Below, piece by piece: positions 6,885-12,363 of a DNA stretch of 12,363 nucleotides; the stretch's first letter is position 1; every line of letters begins with the position of its first letter. The notes beneath the pieces are model-generated. The model did no database searches and was not told where the DNA came from. It saw only the letters and a list, made by a program, of their open reading frames with translations. The stretch is from Planctomycetota bacterium. Lineage in GTDB: Bacteria > Patescibacteriota > Patescibacteriia > Patescibacteriales > UBA12465. The translations under genes and the position numbers were made by a program. The DNA lies in assembly GCA_025453315.1 (NCBI GenBank), contig JALOQQ010000017.1, forward strand, positions 1-12,363, given 5' to 3'.

Positions 6885-6958
6885 TGGCTGAGGAGAGGCT
6901 CGAACTCTCGACCTTAGCGTTATGAGTGCTACGCTCTAACCAACTGAGCTACCCAGCC
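6885..6958 (-). tRNA. tRNA-Met (anticodon CAT), elongator-like
   Basis: A 74-nt cloverleaf: acceptor GGCTGGG/CTCAGCC, D arm with AGTTGGTTA loop, anticodon loop CTCATAA, T loop TTCGAGC, discriminator A, no encoded CCA. Position 1-72 is a G-C pair and the anticodon stem lacks the three G-C pairs of initiators, so it is an elongator Met, or a CAT-anticodon tRNA-Ile modified to read AUA. There is an A31-C39 mismatch next to the anticodon loop. Confidence 0.9.
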
Positions 6959-6965
6959 TTAATTT

Positions 6966-6986
6966 AAAAAAATAGCTTTTAGCTAT
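6966..6986 (-). terminator. Terminator-like hairpin between tRNA-Arg and tRNA-Met
   Basis: On the minus strand ATAGCT-AAA-AGCTAT is followed by seven T (6966-6972). It would end transcripts coming from rny-hup-tRNA-Arg. It sits only 7 nt before the 5' end of tRNA-Met, and just downstream of a candidate promoter (TTGATC 7019-7024, 17 bp, TACAAT 6996-7001; start about 6989). A transcript starting there would begin at the hairpin itself. Confidence 0.55.
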
Positions 6987-6995
6987 CTGCCAAGA

Positions 6996-7024
6996 ATTGT
7001 AATAAATTATTTCAATTTGATCAA
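6996..7024 (-). promoter_or_regulatory. Candidate promoter for tRNA-Met
   Basis: On the minus strand TTGATC (7019-7024) and TACAAT (6996-7001) are separated by 17 bp, placing the start near 6989, about 30 nt ahead of tRNA-Met. It would allow tRNA-Met (and perhaps tRNA-Lys) to be made independently of rny-hup. Confidence 0.5.
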
Positions 7025-7069
7025 TACTTCGAGTCGTAAAGATTTAACTAAAAATTTTCCTGCACACAG

Positions 7070-7143
7070 CGCGCCCAGCAGGATTCGAACCCACAACCTT
7101 CTGGTCCGAAGCCAGATGCTCTATCCAGTTGAGCTATGAGCGC
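7070..7143 (-). tRNA. tRNA-Arg (anticodon TCG)
   Basis: A 74-nt cloverleaf: acceptor GCGCTCA/TGGGCGC, D stem GCTC/GAGC, perfect anticodon stem TCTGG/CCAGA with loop CTTCGGA (TCG), T loop TTCGAAT, discriminator G, no encoded CCA. It lies 34 nt after the HU stop codon with no terminator between, so it is probably cut out of the hup transcript. Confidence 0.94.
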
Positions 7144-7146
7144 GCT

Positions 7147-7163
7147 CCAGGCAGGAAGCCTGG
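7147..7163 (-). other. Hairpin between hup and tRNA-Arg
   Basis: A perfect CCAGGC/GCCTGG stem with a 5-nt loop sits 3 nt before the tRNA-Arg 5' end and 14 nt after the HU stop. On neither strand does a T run follow, so it is not an intrinsic terminator. After RNase P cuts at the tRNA, it would be left as a 3'-end cap on the hup mRNA, protecting it from 3' exonucleases; that role is inference. Confidence 0.6.
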
Positions 7164-7177
7164 AAAGAAGAAAATAA

Positions 7178-7462
7178 TTATTTTTTACTCTTTAAAGCGT
7201 CTTTGAGATTTTTGCCAGTTTTAAATTTAGCCACTTTTACTTCAGGAATAGTAATGCGTTCTTGAGGATTACGTGGGTTAACGCCGCCACGTGAATAACG
7301 AGTACGACAAGAAAAAGTACCAAAACCAGTTAAGGTTACCTCTCCGCCAACTTTTAATTCTTCAATAATAGTGTCGGTTAAGTGATCTAAAAAGGTTTCG
7401 ACTTGTTTTTTGTTAAGACCGCTTTTAGTGCTTAACTTTTCGATTAATGTTGCTTTGTTCAT
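7178..7462 (-). CDS. hup: DNA-binding protein HU
   Basis: This is a 94-aa histone-like HU/IHF-family protein that bends and compacts DNA as a dimer. It has the family layout: two helices (3-38), the GFGTF signature at 46-50, the beta arm RGGVNPRNPQ at 58-67 with the DNA-intercalating Pro in RNP (64-66), and the C-terminal helix after FKTGKNLK. Length is typical. The arm has RGGVNPRNPQ where many HU proteins have RxGRNPxTG, a mild variation. The gene follows rny by 21 nt in the same direction, with no promoter or Shine-Dalgarno visible in that gap, so the two are probably co-transcribed, with tRNA-Arg further downstream. Confidence 0.95.
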   Translation of the reverse strand: MNKATLIEKLSTKSGLNKKQVETFLDHLTDTIIEELKVGGEVTLTGFGTFSCRTRYSRGGVNPRNPQERITIPEVKVAKFKTGKNLKDALKSKK

Positions 7463-7483
7463 ATTTTTAAGAATTAATTATTT

Positions 7484-8998
7484 TTAGCGAGCGTACTCAG
7501 TAACGCGAGTTTCTCTAATAACATTAACTTTAATTTCACCCGGATATTTAAGTTCTTGTTCTATTTTTTTAGCAATATCGCGAGCTAAGTTTTGTGATTT
7601 TAAATCATCAATTTCATCAGGCTTAACGAAAATTCTTACTTCACGTCCTGCTTGGATAGCATAACTTCTATCTACGCCCTCGAAGGTGTTGGCAATTTTT
7701 TCTAATTCTTCTAAACGTTGTAAGTAGTGTTCATAAGAATCACTTCTTGCACCCGGTCGAGCTGAAGAAATAGCATCAGCTACTTTAACGATAACGGAAA
7801 TGAGAGTACTAGGATGATCCTCGTGATGAGTTTCAATTGGGGCGATTATTTCTGCTGGTAAATTAAATTTCTTGGCAATGTCGCGACCAATTTCAGTATG
7901 GTTACCTTGAACTTCATGATCTACCGCTTTGCCAATATCATGTAGTAAACCGCCTTTCTTGGCGAGTGTAACATCAGCACCTAATTCTTCAGCTAATAAA
8001 GCTGAGAAATGAGCTACTTCAATAGAGTGACGTAAGGCATTTTGACCATAACTAGTACGATATTTTAGACGTCCTAAAATTTGTACTAATTTTGGATCAA
8101 AGCCAGCAACACCAACTTCATACATAGCTTCTTCACCAGCTTTTTTAATATCAATGGCGATTTCTTTTTTAGCCTCTTCTACCGCATCTTCAATCTTGGT
8201 TGGGTGAATGCGACCATCTTTTATTAAGTGCTCTAAAGCTTTTTTAGCAACGTGACGTCTGATAAGAGAAAATCCAGAAATGGTAATAGCATTGGGGGTG
8301 TCATCAACGATAATTTCAATACCGGTCATTTGTTCAATAGCTTTAATGTTTCTACCCTCACGACCAATAATTCTTCCTTTCATTTCATCATTAGGTAAAT
8401 CAATTGTAGTAGTAGTTAATTCTGGAACATAAGAAGAAACCATTCTTTGCATGGCCCCAGCAATTAAATTTTTGGATTTTTCTTCAATAATATCACTATT
8501 CTCATCTTCTAATTTTCTTACTCTAACAATTAAATCTTCTTTATATTGATCTTCGATATTTTTCAATAAAACATCTTTAGCTTCATCACGGGTAAAGCCA
8601 GCAATTTTTTCTAACTTTTCTAGTTGCTCTTGTTTTATTTTTTGAATACTTTCTTTAATTTCTTGGACTTCATTTACTTTGTCATAAAGCTTTTGTTGCT
8701 TTTCTTGTAAATCAAGTAATTTTTGGGAGAAAGCATTTTCACGTTGTTCTAATCTTTTTTGTTGTTCTAACACTTCGCGTCTTCTGTCAGATTCTTCTTT
8801 TTTAGCCTCTTCGATTATTTTTAGAGCTTTATCTTGGGCTCTTAAGAGCTGCTCTTTTTCTTTCATCTTGGCATCGTTGAGAATCTTTTCAGCTTCGGCA
8901 TTTACATCTTCAATCTTGCGGCCAGTTTTTCTTTTAAATAATAAAAAGCCAACAAAAAAACCACCAGCCAGCAGGATAACATACAATAAATATTGCAT
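7484..8998 (-). CDS. rny: Ribonuclease Y
   Basis: RNase Y is a membrane-anchored endoribonuclease that starts mRNA decay and processes structured RNAs. The 504-aa protein has the full architecture: an N-terminal membrane segment (3-20), a long Lys/Glu coiled coil (about 27-165), a KH RNA-binding domain with the GRIIGREGRNIK motif (208-219), and an HD phosphohydrolase domain with HDIGK at 353-357 (His353, Asp354) and HHEDHP at 391-396. It ends in the usual basic C-terminal subdomain. Length is within the usual 500-520. The ATG at 8998 directly precedes the membrane segment, so this start is secure, although no Shine-Dalgarno is seen. No convincing minus-strand promoter was found in 8999-9290. 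Position at the head of an HU-tRNA cluster places an RNA-processing enzyme with RNAs that need processing. Confidence 0.97.
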   Translation of the reverse strand: MQYLLYVILLAGGFFVGFLLFKRKTGRKIEDVNAEAEKILNDAKMKEKEQLLRAQDKALKIIEEAKKEESDRRREVLEQQKRLEQRENAFSQKLLDLQEKQQKLYDKVNEVQEIKESIQKIKQEQLEKLEKIAGFTRDEAKDVLLKNIEDQYKEDLIVRVRKLEDENSDIIEEKSKNLIAGAMQRMVSSYVPELTTTTIDLPNDEMKGRIIGREGRNIKAIEQMTGIEIIVDDTPNAITISGFSLIRRHVAKKALEHLIKDGRIHPTKIEDAVEEAKKEIAIDIKKAGEEAMYEVGVAGFDPKLVQILGRLKYRTSYGQNALRHSIEVAHFSALLAEELGADVTLAKKGGLLHDIGKAVDHEVQGNHTEIGRDIAKKFNLPAEIIAPIETHHEDHPSTLISVIVKVADAISSARPGARSDSYEHYLQRLEELEKIANTFEGVDRSYAIQAGREVRIFVKPDEIDDLKSQNLARDIAKKIEQELKYPGEIKVNVIRETRVTEYAR

Positions 8999-9290
8999 AG
9001 GATTTTTATTCTGCTTTAGAAAATAGTGGTTTGTACTAGAAAATCACCCTTTGGTTTAAGGTTATTACTGACAATTGATTGGTGAAAGACAGTTTGAACA
9101 TGGTATCTAAAAATAGTGATTTCTAAGCCAAATTTTTCCTAAAATCAGAAGTTTTATAGTTAAATTTATGTTTTTACTTTATCATAGCCCAGTAGCTTTG
9201 TAAAGATGGGTATAATTAGCCAAGTTTTGGCATTTTTAAGTTAAAATTGATTCAAGCTTTGTTTTTAATTGATAAAGTGTTTAATTGGGG
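8999..9290 (+). other. Divergent intergenic region, mostly featureless
   Basis: This stretch separates rny (minus) from the PKD lipoprotein (plus). It holds no ORF of note. A small plus-strand hairpin GCCAA-GTT-TTGGC (9219-9231) is followed by ATTTTT, which is terminator-like but has no upstream plus-strand gene to serve. I see no good promoter for rny in it. Confidence 0.4.
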
Positions 9291-9319
9291 TTGACAAAAC
9301 AAAATATTTATTATAATAT
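9291..9319 (+). promoter_or_regulatory. Promoter of the PKD lipoprotein gene
   Basis: A perfect TTGACA (9291-9296) is followed by a perfect TATAAT at 15 bp (9312-9317), overlapping TAATAT at 17 bp (9314-9319). Start near 9325 gives a leader of about 115 nt. This is sigma70 style, not the TAnnTTTG promoter used by Bacteroidota. Confidence 0.7.
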
Positions 9320-9438
9320 TATTTGAACTATTTTTATTGTTTCAGGTGGAAGAATAGTTAATTTTTATTGTTAGCCTGATCTTTTTAAAACTTAAAATGT
9401 AGAAATTTTTTAAAGTAATAACTTAAATTCTGAAAAAG

Positions 9439-10215
9439 ATGAAAAAGAAGATTGTTTGGCTGGTTACATTACTGGCAATTGTTGTGTTAACAGTACCTTC
9501 GTGTACCGAAGAGGAGGATGATCTAACCTCCGTAAAAAAAGAAAAAATTGATGAGAAAAAAGTTAACGGCGATTTTACAGTCACTTACAATGCCTTGAAA
9601 AAGGACTATGCTCTAATTAATGACTCGATTATGCCAATCGGTGATTCTATTACTTTTTATGTTAAAGGAGATGGTACCTATGATTGGGAATTTGGTGATG
9701 GTAAGAAAGTCCGTGGTGGCAAATTAGTTTCGCATGTTTATCAAACAGCCGGAACTTATACTGTTACACTTTATTTGGTTGATGGCACTGAAAGCGAAAA
9801 GGTTAATCAAATTAAAGTAATAACTGCCGCAAATGCGATGCTCTCAACTCAAAGCCCGGTGTTTTATAAAGATGCTGCCAATAAAATGTATTTGGTGTTT
9901 AATCCCAACACGGTTTCTGGACAAGCCAGTATTACCGGTGATTTCTATTTAGAGGGGATAGTTGATGGCACAAGCTATTGGACTAATTCTGAGACAACCC
10001 CTTCTACTTTAAAAGGTATAATGCTTGGGAAGAATTTTGTTATTTTTCCCATTAATCTAGTTCCAGGTAAAAATATCTCTTATTCCGTTAATATGTATAA
10101 ATTTAATGGTAGTAAAAAAACTTGGGCTTGGTTTGCTGGATCGCCTTGGTATAACAGTTCTGATTTTAATTTACATTTTACTGTTAGTGATCAGGGCATA
10201 ATTGCAGCTAACTAG
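9439..10215 (+). CDS. PKD-domain lipoprotein, Bacteroidota-like
   Basis: This is a 258-aa exported lipoprotein. The signal peptide has three Lys, a hydrophobic core and the lipobox VPSC with Cys at 22; the Cys is followed by TEEEDD, an acidic run like the surface-export signal of Bacteroidota lipoproteins. A charged linker (30-45) leads to one PKD domain (about 50-128) with the diagnostic WEFGDG (83-88) and HVYQTAGTYTVTL (99-111). Residues 132-258 form a second, Trp/Tyr/Ser-rich probable beta domain that I cannot name. PKD domains mediate protein or polysaccharide contacts on cell surfaces, so adhesion or glycan binding is a reasonable guess. No catalytic motif is visible. The start is fixed by the signal peptide; no Shine-Dalgarno is present. 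The gene forms a single unit with its own promoter and terminator. Confidence 0.88.
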   Translation: MKKKIVWLVTLLAIVVLTVPSCTEEEDDLTSVKKEKIDEKKVNGDFTVTYNALKKDYALINDSIMPIGDSITFYVKGDGTYDWEFGDGKKVRGGKLVSHVYQTAGTYTVTLYLVDGTESEKVNQIKVITAANAMLSTQSPVFYKDAANKMYLVFNPNTVSGQASITGDFYLEGIVDGTSYWTNSETTPSTLKGIMLGKNFVIFPINLVPGKNISYSVNMYKFNGSKKTWAWFAGSPWYNSSDFNLHFTVSDQGIIAAN

Positions 10216-10235
10216 TATTTAGTTTTAATGTTTTT

Positions 10236-10277
10236 AAACCCTTTATTTCGCAAGAGATAAAGGGTTTATTTTATTTT
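10236..10277 (+). terminator. Terminator of the PKD lipoprotein gene
   Basis: A perfect 11-bp stem (10236-10246 with 10257-10267, AAACCCTTTAT/ATAAAGGGTTT) with a 10-nt loop is followed by ATTTTATTTT. It starts 20 nt after the stop codon. Confidence 0.85.
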
Positions 10278-10372
10278 AAGGATAGATTATTTTAATACGC
10301 AAACAATAATTTAAATTAGTTGTTAAAATTATAAAAATTGATTTTAATGATTATTTCTTAGATCGTTTTGTT

Positions 10373-10408
10373 AAAAAAAAGAAGCGTTTTTCCGGAGAAA
10401 AACGCTTC
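10373..10408 (-). terminator. Terminator of the 392-aa lipoprotein gene
   Basis: On the minus strand a perfect 12-bp stem GAAGCGTTTTTC/GAAAAACGCTTC with a 4-nt loop runs straight into eight T (10373-10380). It starts 23 nt after the stop codon and is the strongest terminator in the window. Confidence 0.92.
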
Positions 10409-10431
10409 AAGAAGTTTATCGCAAATACCTT

Positions 10432-11610
10432 TTATTTAAGGTTTATTGCAGGTGATGCAAATACGTCGGTTGGCTGGTTTGGTAAGGGCTTTGGATTTTG
10501 GATAGCAATAGAATTATTGTAAACTTTGAACACCAGCGTTCCTGCTGTACTGCTCATACCTTTTGTGGTAAAGGCTATCCAATCAGCACCGGGTTTTATA
10601 ACACCCACAACGTTTGTCCAAATATTACCGATCGGATCAACCTGAGCCTTTAAGTATGGGCTAACAATTGATGATCCTCTTAAGTTAACATAAACAGTGT
10701 CGTTACTGTTTACAGAAAAACGTAACCAGTTAGCAACTTTTGAGTCTTCACCGTAAGCTTTAGGATTTAAAAGTGCCGAATCCTGAAAGGCAACTATTCT
10801 GGCACCATCTTCACCATAAAAAGCTAAACGTTCGTTTGTTCCTGACTTCCAAGCAAATTTACCACCATTAGCACTGATCGGCCATTTTCCTGAAGAGGAA
10901 ACGAATTGTAAGGCCACTTTTTGTCCGTTGCGAATTCTTACTGTGCGGGTGTACCAAACTGAATCTCTCTTAGACCATTTATAGTTTTGGTTATAATACC
11001 AACTATTGTTATTGTCATCGGCATAAGAGAATGAATCAGTTTTTAAGTAGTTTGTACCAAAAAGTTTCGGCATGTTTGCGCCAATAACGTAGTCGGTCCC
11101 ATCAGCAAAAGTTTGACCAATCGAGAATAATTTGAATTCAGCTTCACTGCCACCAATAACGGTAATGTTTCTAATATCCATTATTAATGTGTCGGTGATA
11201 GTGCCAAAATTATCGCGATAGGAAACAATCAGATTGATTTTAGCGGCCGTTGAATAAAGGAAGCGTTCAGTTGAGTCGTTGGTTGTTGCGTAGGCTGTTG
11301 TAATGCCATCGTTCCAAGTGTACGTTTTTGTTCCAGCTGTGGCACCTTTTACGTGTACGGTAATTAAAATGCTTGCATTTACGCCCGGGTCAATGATTGT
11401 GGAATCCACTTTCGCCGATTTGAGGTGCATTGTTTGAACGTTTATAGTTTTGCCAACCTCGAAGCTTAAGCTTCTTTGTTGATTTGTAATTGACGTCGGC
11501 ACAATTTCTGTTTTTGTTACTTCGTCAAATTTTTCTTCGCAAGAGGCAAATAAAGTTGCAGCAATAACTGTGATTGCCAACATTTTTGGATTTAAATTCA
11601 TCTTTTTCAT
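10432..11610 (-). CDS. Predicted surface lipoprotein, Bacteroidota-like, function unknown
   Basis: This is a 392-aa exported lipoprotein with the lipobox FASC (Cys24) followed by the acidic EEKFDE, a typical Bacteroidota lipoprotein start. After a Thr/Ser-rich linker, residues about 75-150 look like a degenerate PKD or immunoglobulin-type beta domain (YTWNDG at 96-101, then a SYRDNFGTITDT strand pair). Residues 160-285 are rich in Trp, Tyr and Asn. A C-terminal domain (about 285-375) has NWLRF, VNLRG, an IW, then PGADWIAF, and aligns by eye with the truncated product encoded at 11896-12282. No enzyme motif is seen; a binding role at the cell surface is likely. The start is set by the signal peptide; no Shine-Dalgarno is seen. 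By eye the gene is less AT-rich than the left half of the window (for example 26 of 60 G/C at 10921-10980), compatible with transfer. Confidence 0.8.
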   Translation of the reverse strand: MKKMNLNPKMLAITVIAATLFASCEEKFDEVTKTEIVPTSITNQQRSLSFEVGKTINVQTMHLKSAKVDSTIIDPGVNASILITVHVKGATAGTKTYTWNDGITTAYATTNDSTERFLYSTAAKINLIVSYRDNFGTITDTLIMDIRNITVIGGSEAEFKLFSIGQTFADGTDYVIGANMPKLFGTNYLKTDSFSYADDNNNSWYYNQNYKWSKRDSVWYTRTVRIRNGQKVALQFVSSSGKWPISANGGKFAWKSGTNERLAFYGEDGARIVAFQDSALLNPKAYGEDSKVANWLRFSVNSNDTVYVNLRGSSIVSPYLKAQVDPIGNIWTNVVGVIKPGADWIAFTTKGMSSTAGTLVFKVYNNSIAIQNPKPLPNQPTDVFASPAINLK

Positions 11611-11687
11611 TTTTACAAAATTTAAGGAATTATTAATTAATTACTATTATATTCTGAGTTTCAATAAATACTGACTAAAGTGTGATG

Positions 11688-11730
11688 AAAAAAATGCTTT
11701 ATTAAAGCACTGTTAGGTTTTAAAGAGCAT
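11688..11730 (-). promoter_or_regulatory. Attenuator-like leader: five-codon ORF followed by a terminator hairpin
   Basis: On the minus strand, within the leader of the 392-aa lipoprotein gene, ATG at 11730 opens a five-codon ORF (Met-Leu-Phe-Lys-Thr) whose TAA ends at 11713. Three nt later comes TGCTTT-AAT-AAAGCA (11695-11709) followed by seven T (11688-11694), a compact intrinsic terminator about 78 nt ahead of the real start codon. This has the layout of a transcription attenuator, but the tiny ORF lacks a Shine-Dalgarno and may be chance. Confidence 0.4.
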
Positions 11731-11747
11731 AATTATTTTGACTTTAT

Positions 11748-11776
11748 ATTCTAACAAAATTATCGATTTATGTCAA
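11748..11776 (-). promoter_or_regulatory. Near-consensus promoter of the 392-aa lipoprotein gene
   Basis: On the minus strand a perfect TTGACA (11771-11776) is followed after 17 bp by TAGAAT (11748-11753), preceded by TGT (extended -10). Start near 11741 gives a leader of about 130 nt. A second, isolated TATAAT (11646-11651) lies nearer the gene but has no good -35. Confidence 0.75.
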
Positions 11777-11841
11777 TAGTTGTTGTGAGCATTTTTAAGT
11801 TTTTTATTTTTAAACTATATTTTAGCTAATATTAAATAAAA

Positions 11842-11868
11842 AAAAGCCGTATTGGTATAACGGCTTTT
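11842..11868 (-). terminator. Terminator of the truncated lipoprotein gene
   Basis: A perfect 9-bp stem (AAAAGCCGT 11842-11850 with 11860-11868) and 9-nt loop lead, on the minus strand, into a T run. It lies 28 nt after the stop at 11896, so the 3' end of that gene is intact even though its 5' end is not. Confidence 0.82.
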
Positions 11869-11895
11869 ATATTGTTTTTAAGCTTTTTAATACTT

Positions 11896-12282
11896 TTATT
11901 TCAAGTTTTGTATTGAAAACTTAAAGTAACTCTTTTTATCATAATCGCTCTCATTCACTTTGATATAATTTTTTTCGTAAATCTTGTTCGGATCAGGGTA
12001 ATTATTTAAATTACCATAATACTTTAAAACTACGAAATCATGAGAACTATTAGTATAATCTGCATTAGTTAAAACAACTTTAATCCAGTTAGTGCCTGGA
12101 TAAAATGCAGTTATGTTTCTACTAGCCCAAGCATTGTTGGTAAAGGTGTTTGTTTGGATCCCGGGACTAGTAAGCTGATCATTTTTAGCTTTATTTAAAT
12201 TAAGCCAAATGATATTGGCTTCACTGGTTTGTTGATAGCGCCATGAAGCACTGTCTCCTGAAAAATATCCGTCGCCAAATAA
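11896..12282 (-). pseudogene. 3' part of a secreted beta-domain protein, start missing
   Basis: An open frame of 128 codons ends at TAA (11896-11898) and is closed upstream by an in-frame TGA at 12283-12285. It contains no ATG, and no signal peptide precedes it. The product begins near FGDGYFSGDSASW and continues through IIWLNLN, NNAWAS and PGTNWIKVV to a polar Lys/Tyr-rich end. Its first 80 residues align by eye with the C-terminal domain of the neighbouring 392-aa lipoprotein (W, VNL/LNL, W, PGxxWI in the same order and near-equal spacing), so it was probably the C-terminal domain of a related lipoprotein. Its 5' side overlaps the end of a HAD-phosphatase frame. It may be a truncated pseudogene, a frameshifted gene, or one half of an assembly join. 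Confidence 0.6.
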
Positions 12283-12362
12283 TCAGGCTGTAGATTTAAT
12301 TCATCTCTATGCTTTTCACCATGACCAGTCAGAACATATACCGATTTCGCGCCTGCCGTAAC
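12195..12362 (-). CDS. C-terminal fragment of a HAD-family phosphatase (HAD-IIIA/GmhB-like), cut by the window edge
   Basis: Reading from the window edge on the minus strand, a frame of 55 codons begins with AGAKSVYVLTGHGEKH and goes on to QPDYLATDIFQ. This is the typical last strand and C-terminus of HAD subfamily IIIA phosphatases such as D-glycero-D-manno-heptose 1,7-bisphosphate phosphatase (GmhB), where 'AGxKTVLVLTGxG' is followed by 'PDYxAxDLLEA'. The similarity ends around residue 35-38. The remaining codons to the TAA at 12195-12197 look like read-through into the neighbouring gene's sequence, in a different frame from it. The catalytic DxD part lies outside the window. Heptose phosphatase is the best-known function of the family but cannot be confirmed from this fragment. 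Confidence 0.6.
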   Translation of the reverse strand, partial: VTAGAKSVYVLTGHGEKHRDELNLQPDYLATDIFQETVLHGAINKPVKPISFGLI

Positions 12363-12363
12363 G

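Noticed and set aside
12283..12285. In-frame TGA upstream of the 128-codon frame, and no TGA stop in any gene: possible code 25 (TGA = Gly)
   Set aside because: recA, rny, the helicase and the other long genes are full length with no internal TGA, which would be expected often if TGA meant Gly. TAA/TAG-only stops fit an AT-rich genome and a small sample. A HAD frame on the other side of the TGA explains it better.

Overview
The window is AT-rich DNA with short intergenic gaps around compact housekeeping genes. It probably comes from a Candidate Phyla Radiation (Patescibacteria, Parcubacteria-like) genome. The clues are an archaeal-type UMP kinase next to recA, a free-standing PEP-utiliser 'mobile domain' protein, starts that mostly lack a Shine-Dalgarno sequence, tRNAs without encoded CCA, and no obvious Gram-negative envelope genes. 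This placement is inference; no rRNA or marker tree is available here.

Left part (1-5692). A small membrane protein with DxDH/HxxE/HxxxD metal-ligand-like motifs is followed by recA (own sigma70-type promoter and intrinsic terminator), then a UMP kinase whose start lies 8 nt after the recA terminator, then a 463-aa PEP-utiliser protein. That last gene converges on, and overlaps by 17 bp, a DEAD-box RNA helicase on the minus strand. The helicase has a long Phe/Asn/Lys-rich tail. Upstream of it lies a good promoter (5903-5931) and about 215 nt of hairpin-rich leader.

Middle (6040-8998, all minus strand). A small four-cysteine lipoprotein has its own near-consensus promoter and terminator. Beyond it is an RNA-centred cluster transcribed right to left: RNase Y (rny), then HU, tRNA-Arg(TCG), tRNA-Met(CAT) and tRNA-Lys(CTT). 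A hairpin separates HU from tRNA-Arg, a terminator-like hairpin precedes tRNA-Met, and a strong terminator follows tRNA-Lys.

Right part (9000-12363). This is an accessory region of secreted lipoproteins that look like Bacteroidota proteins: a PKD-domain lipoprotein (+), a 392-aa lipoprotein (-), and the 3' end of a third gene (-) that appears to share the C-terminal domain of the 392-aa protein. The third gene lacks its start. Its 5' side runs into another reading frame that encodes the end of a HAD-family phosphatase, so the window edge holds a gene junction, a broken gene or an assembly join. The complete lipoprotein genes carry acidic residues just after the lipobox Cys, as in Bacteroidota surface-export signals, but have TTGACA/TATAAT-type promoters and strong intrinsic terminators rather than Bacteroidota promoters.

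I see no transposase, CRISPR array or phage module. The most notable items are the structured helicase leader, the attenuator-like leader with a five-codon ORF ahead of the 392-aa lipoprotein, the lipoprotein island itself, and the HAD/lipoprotein junction.
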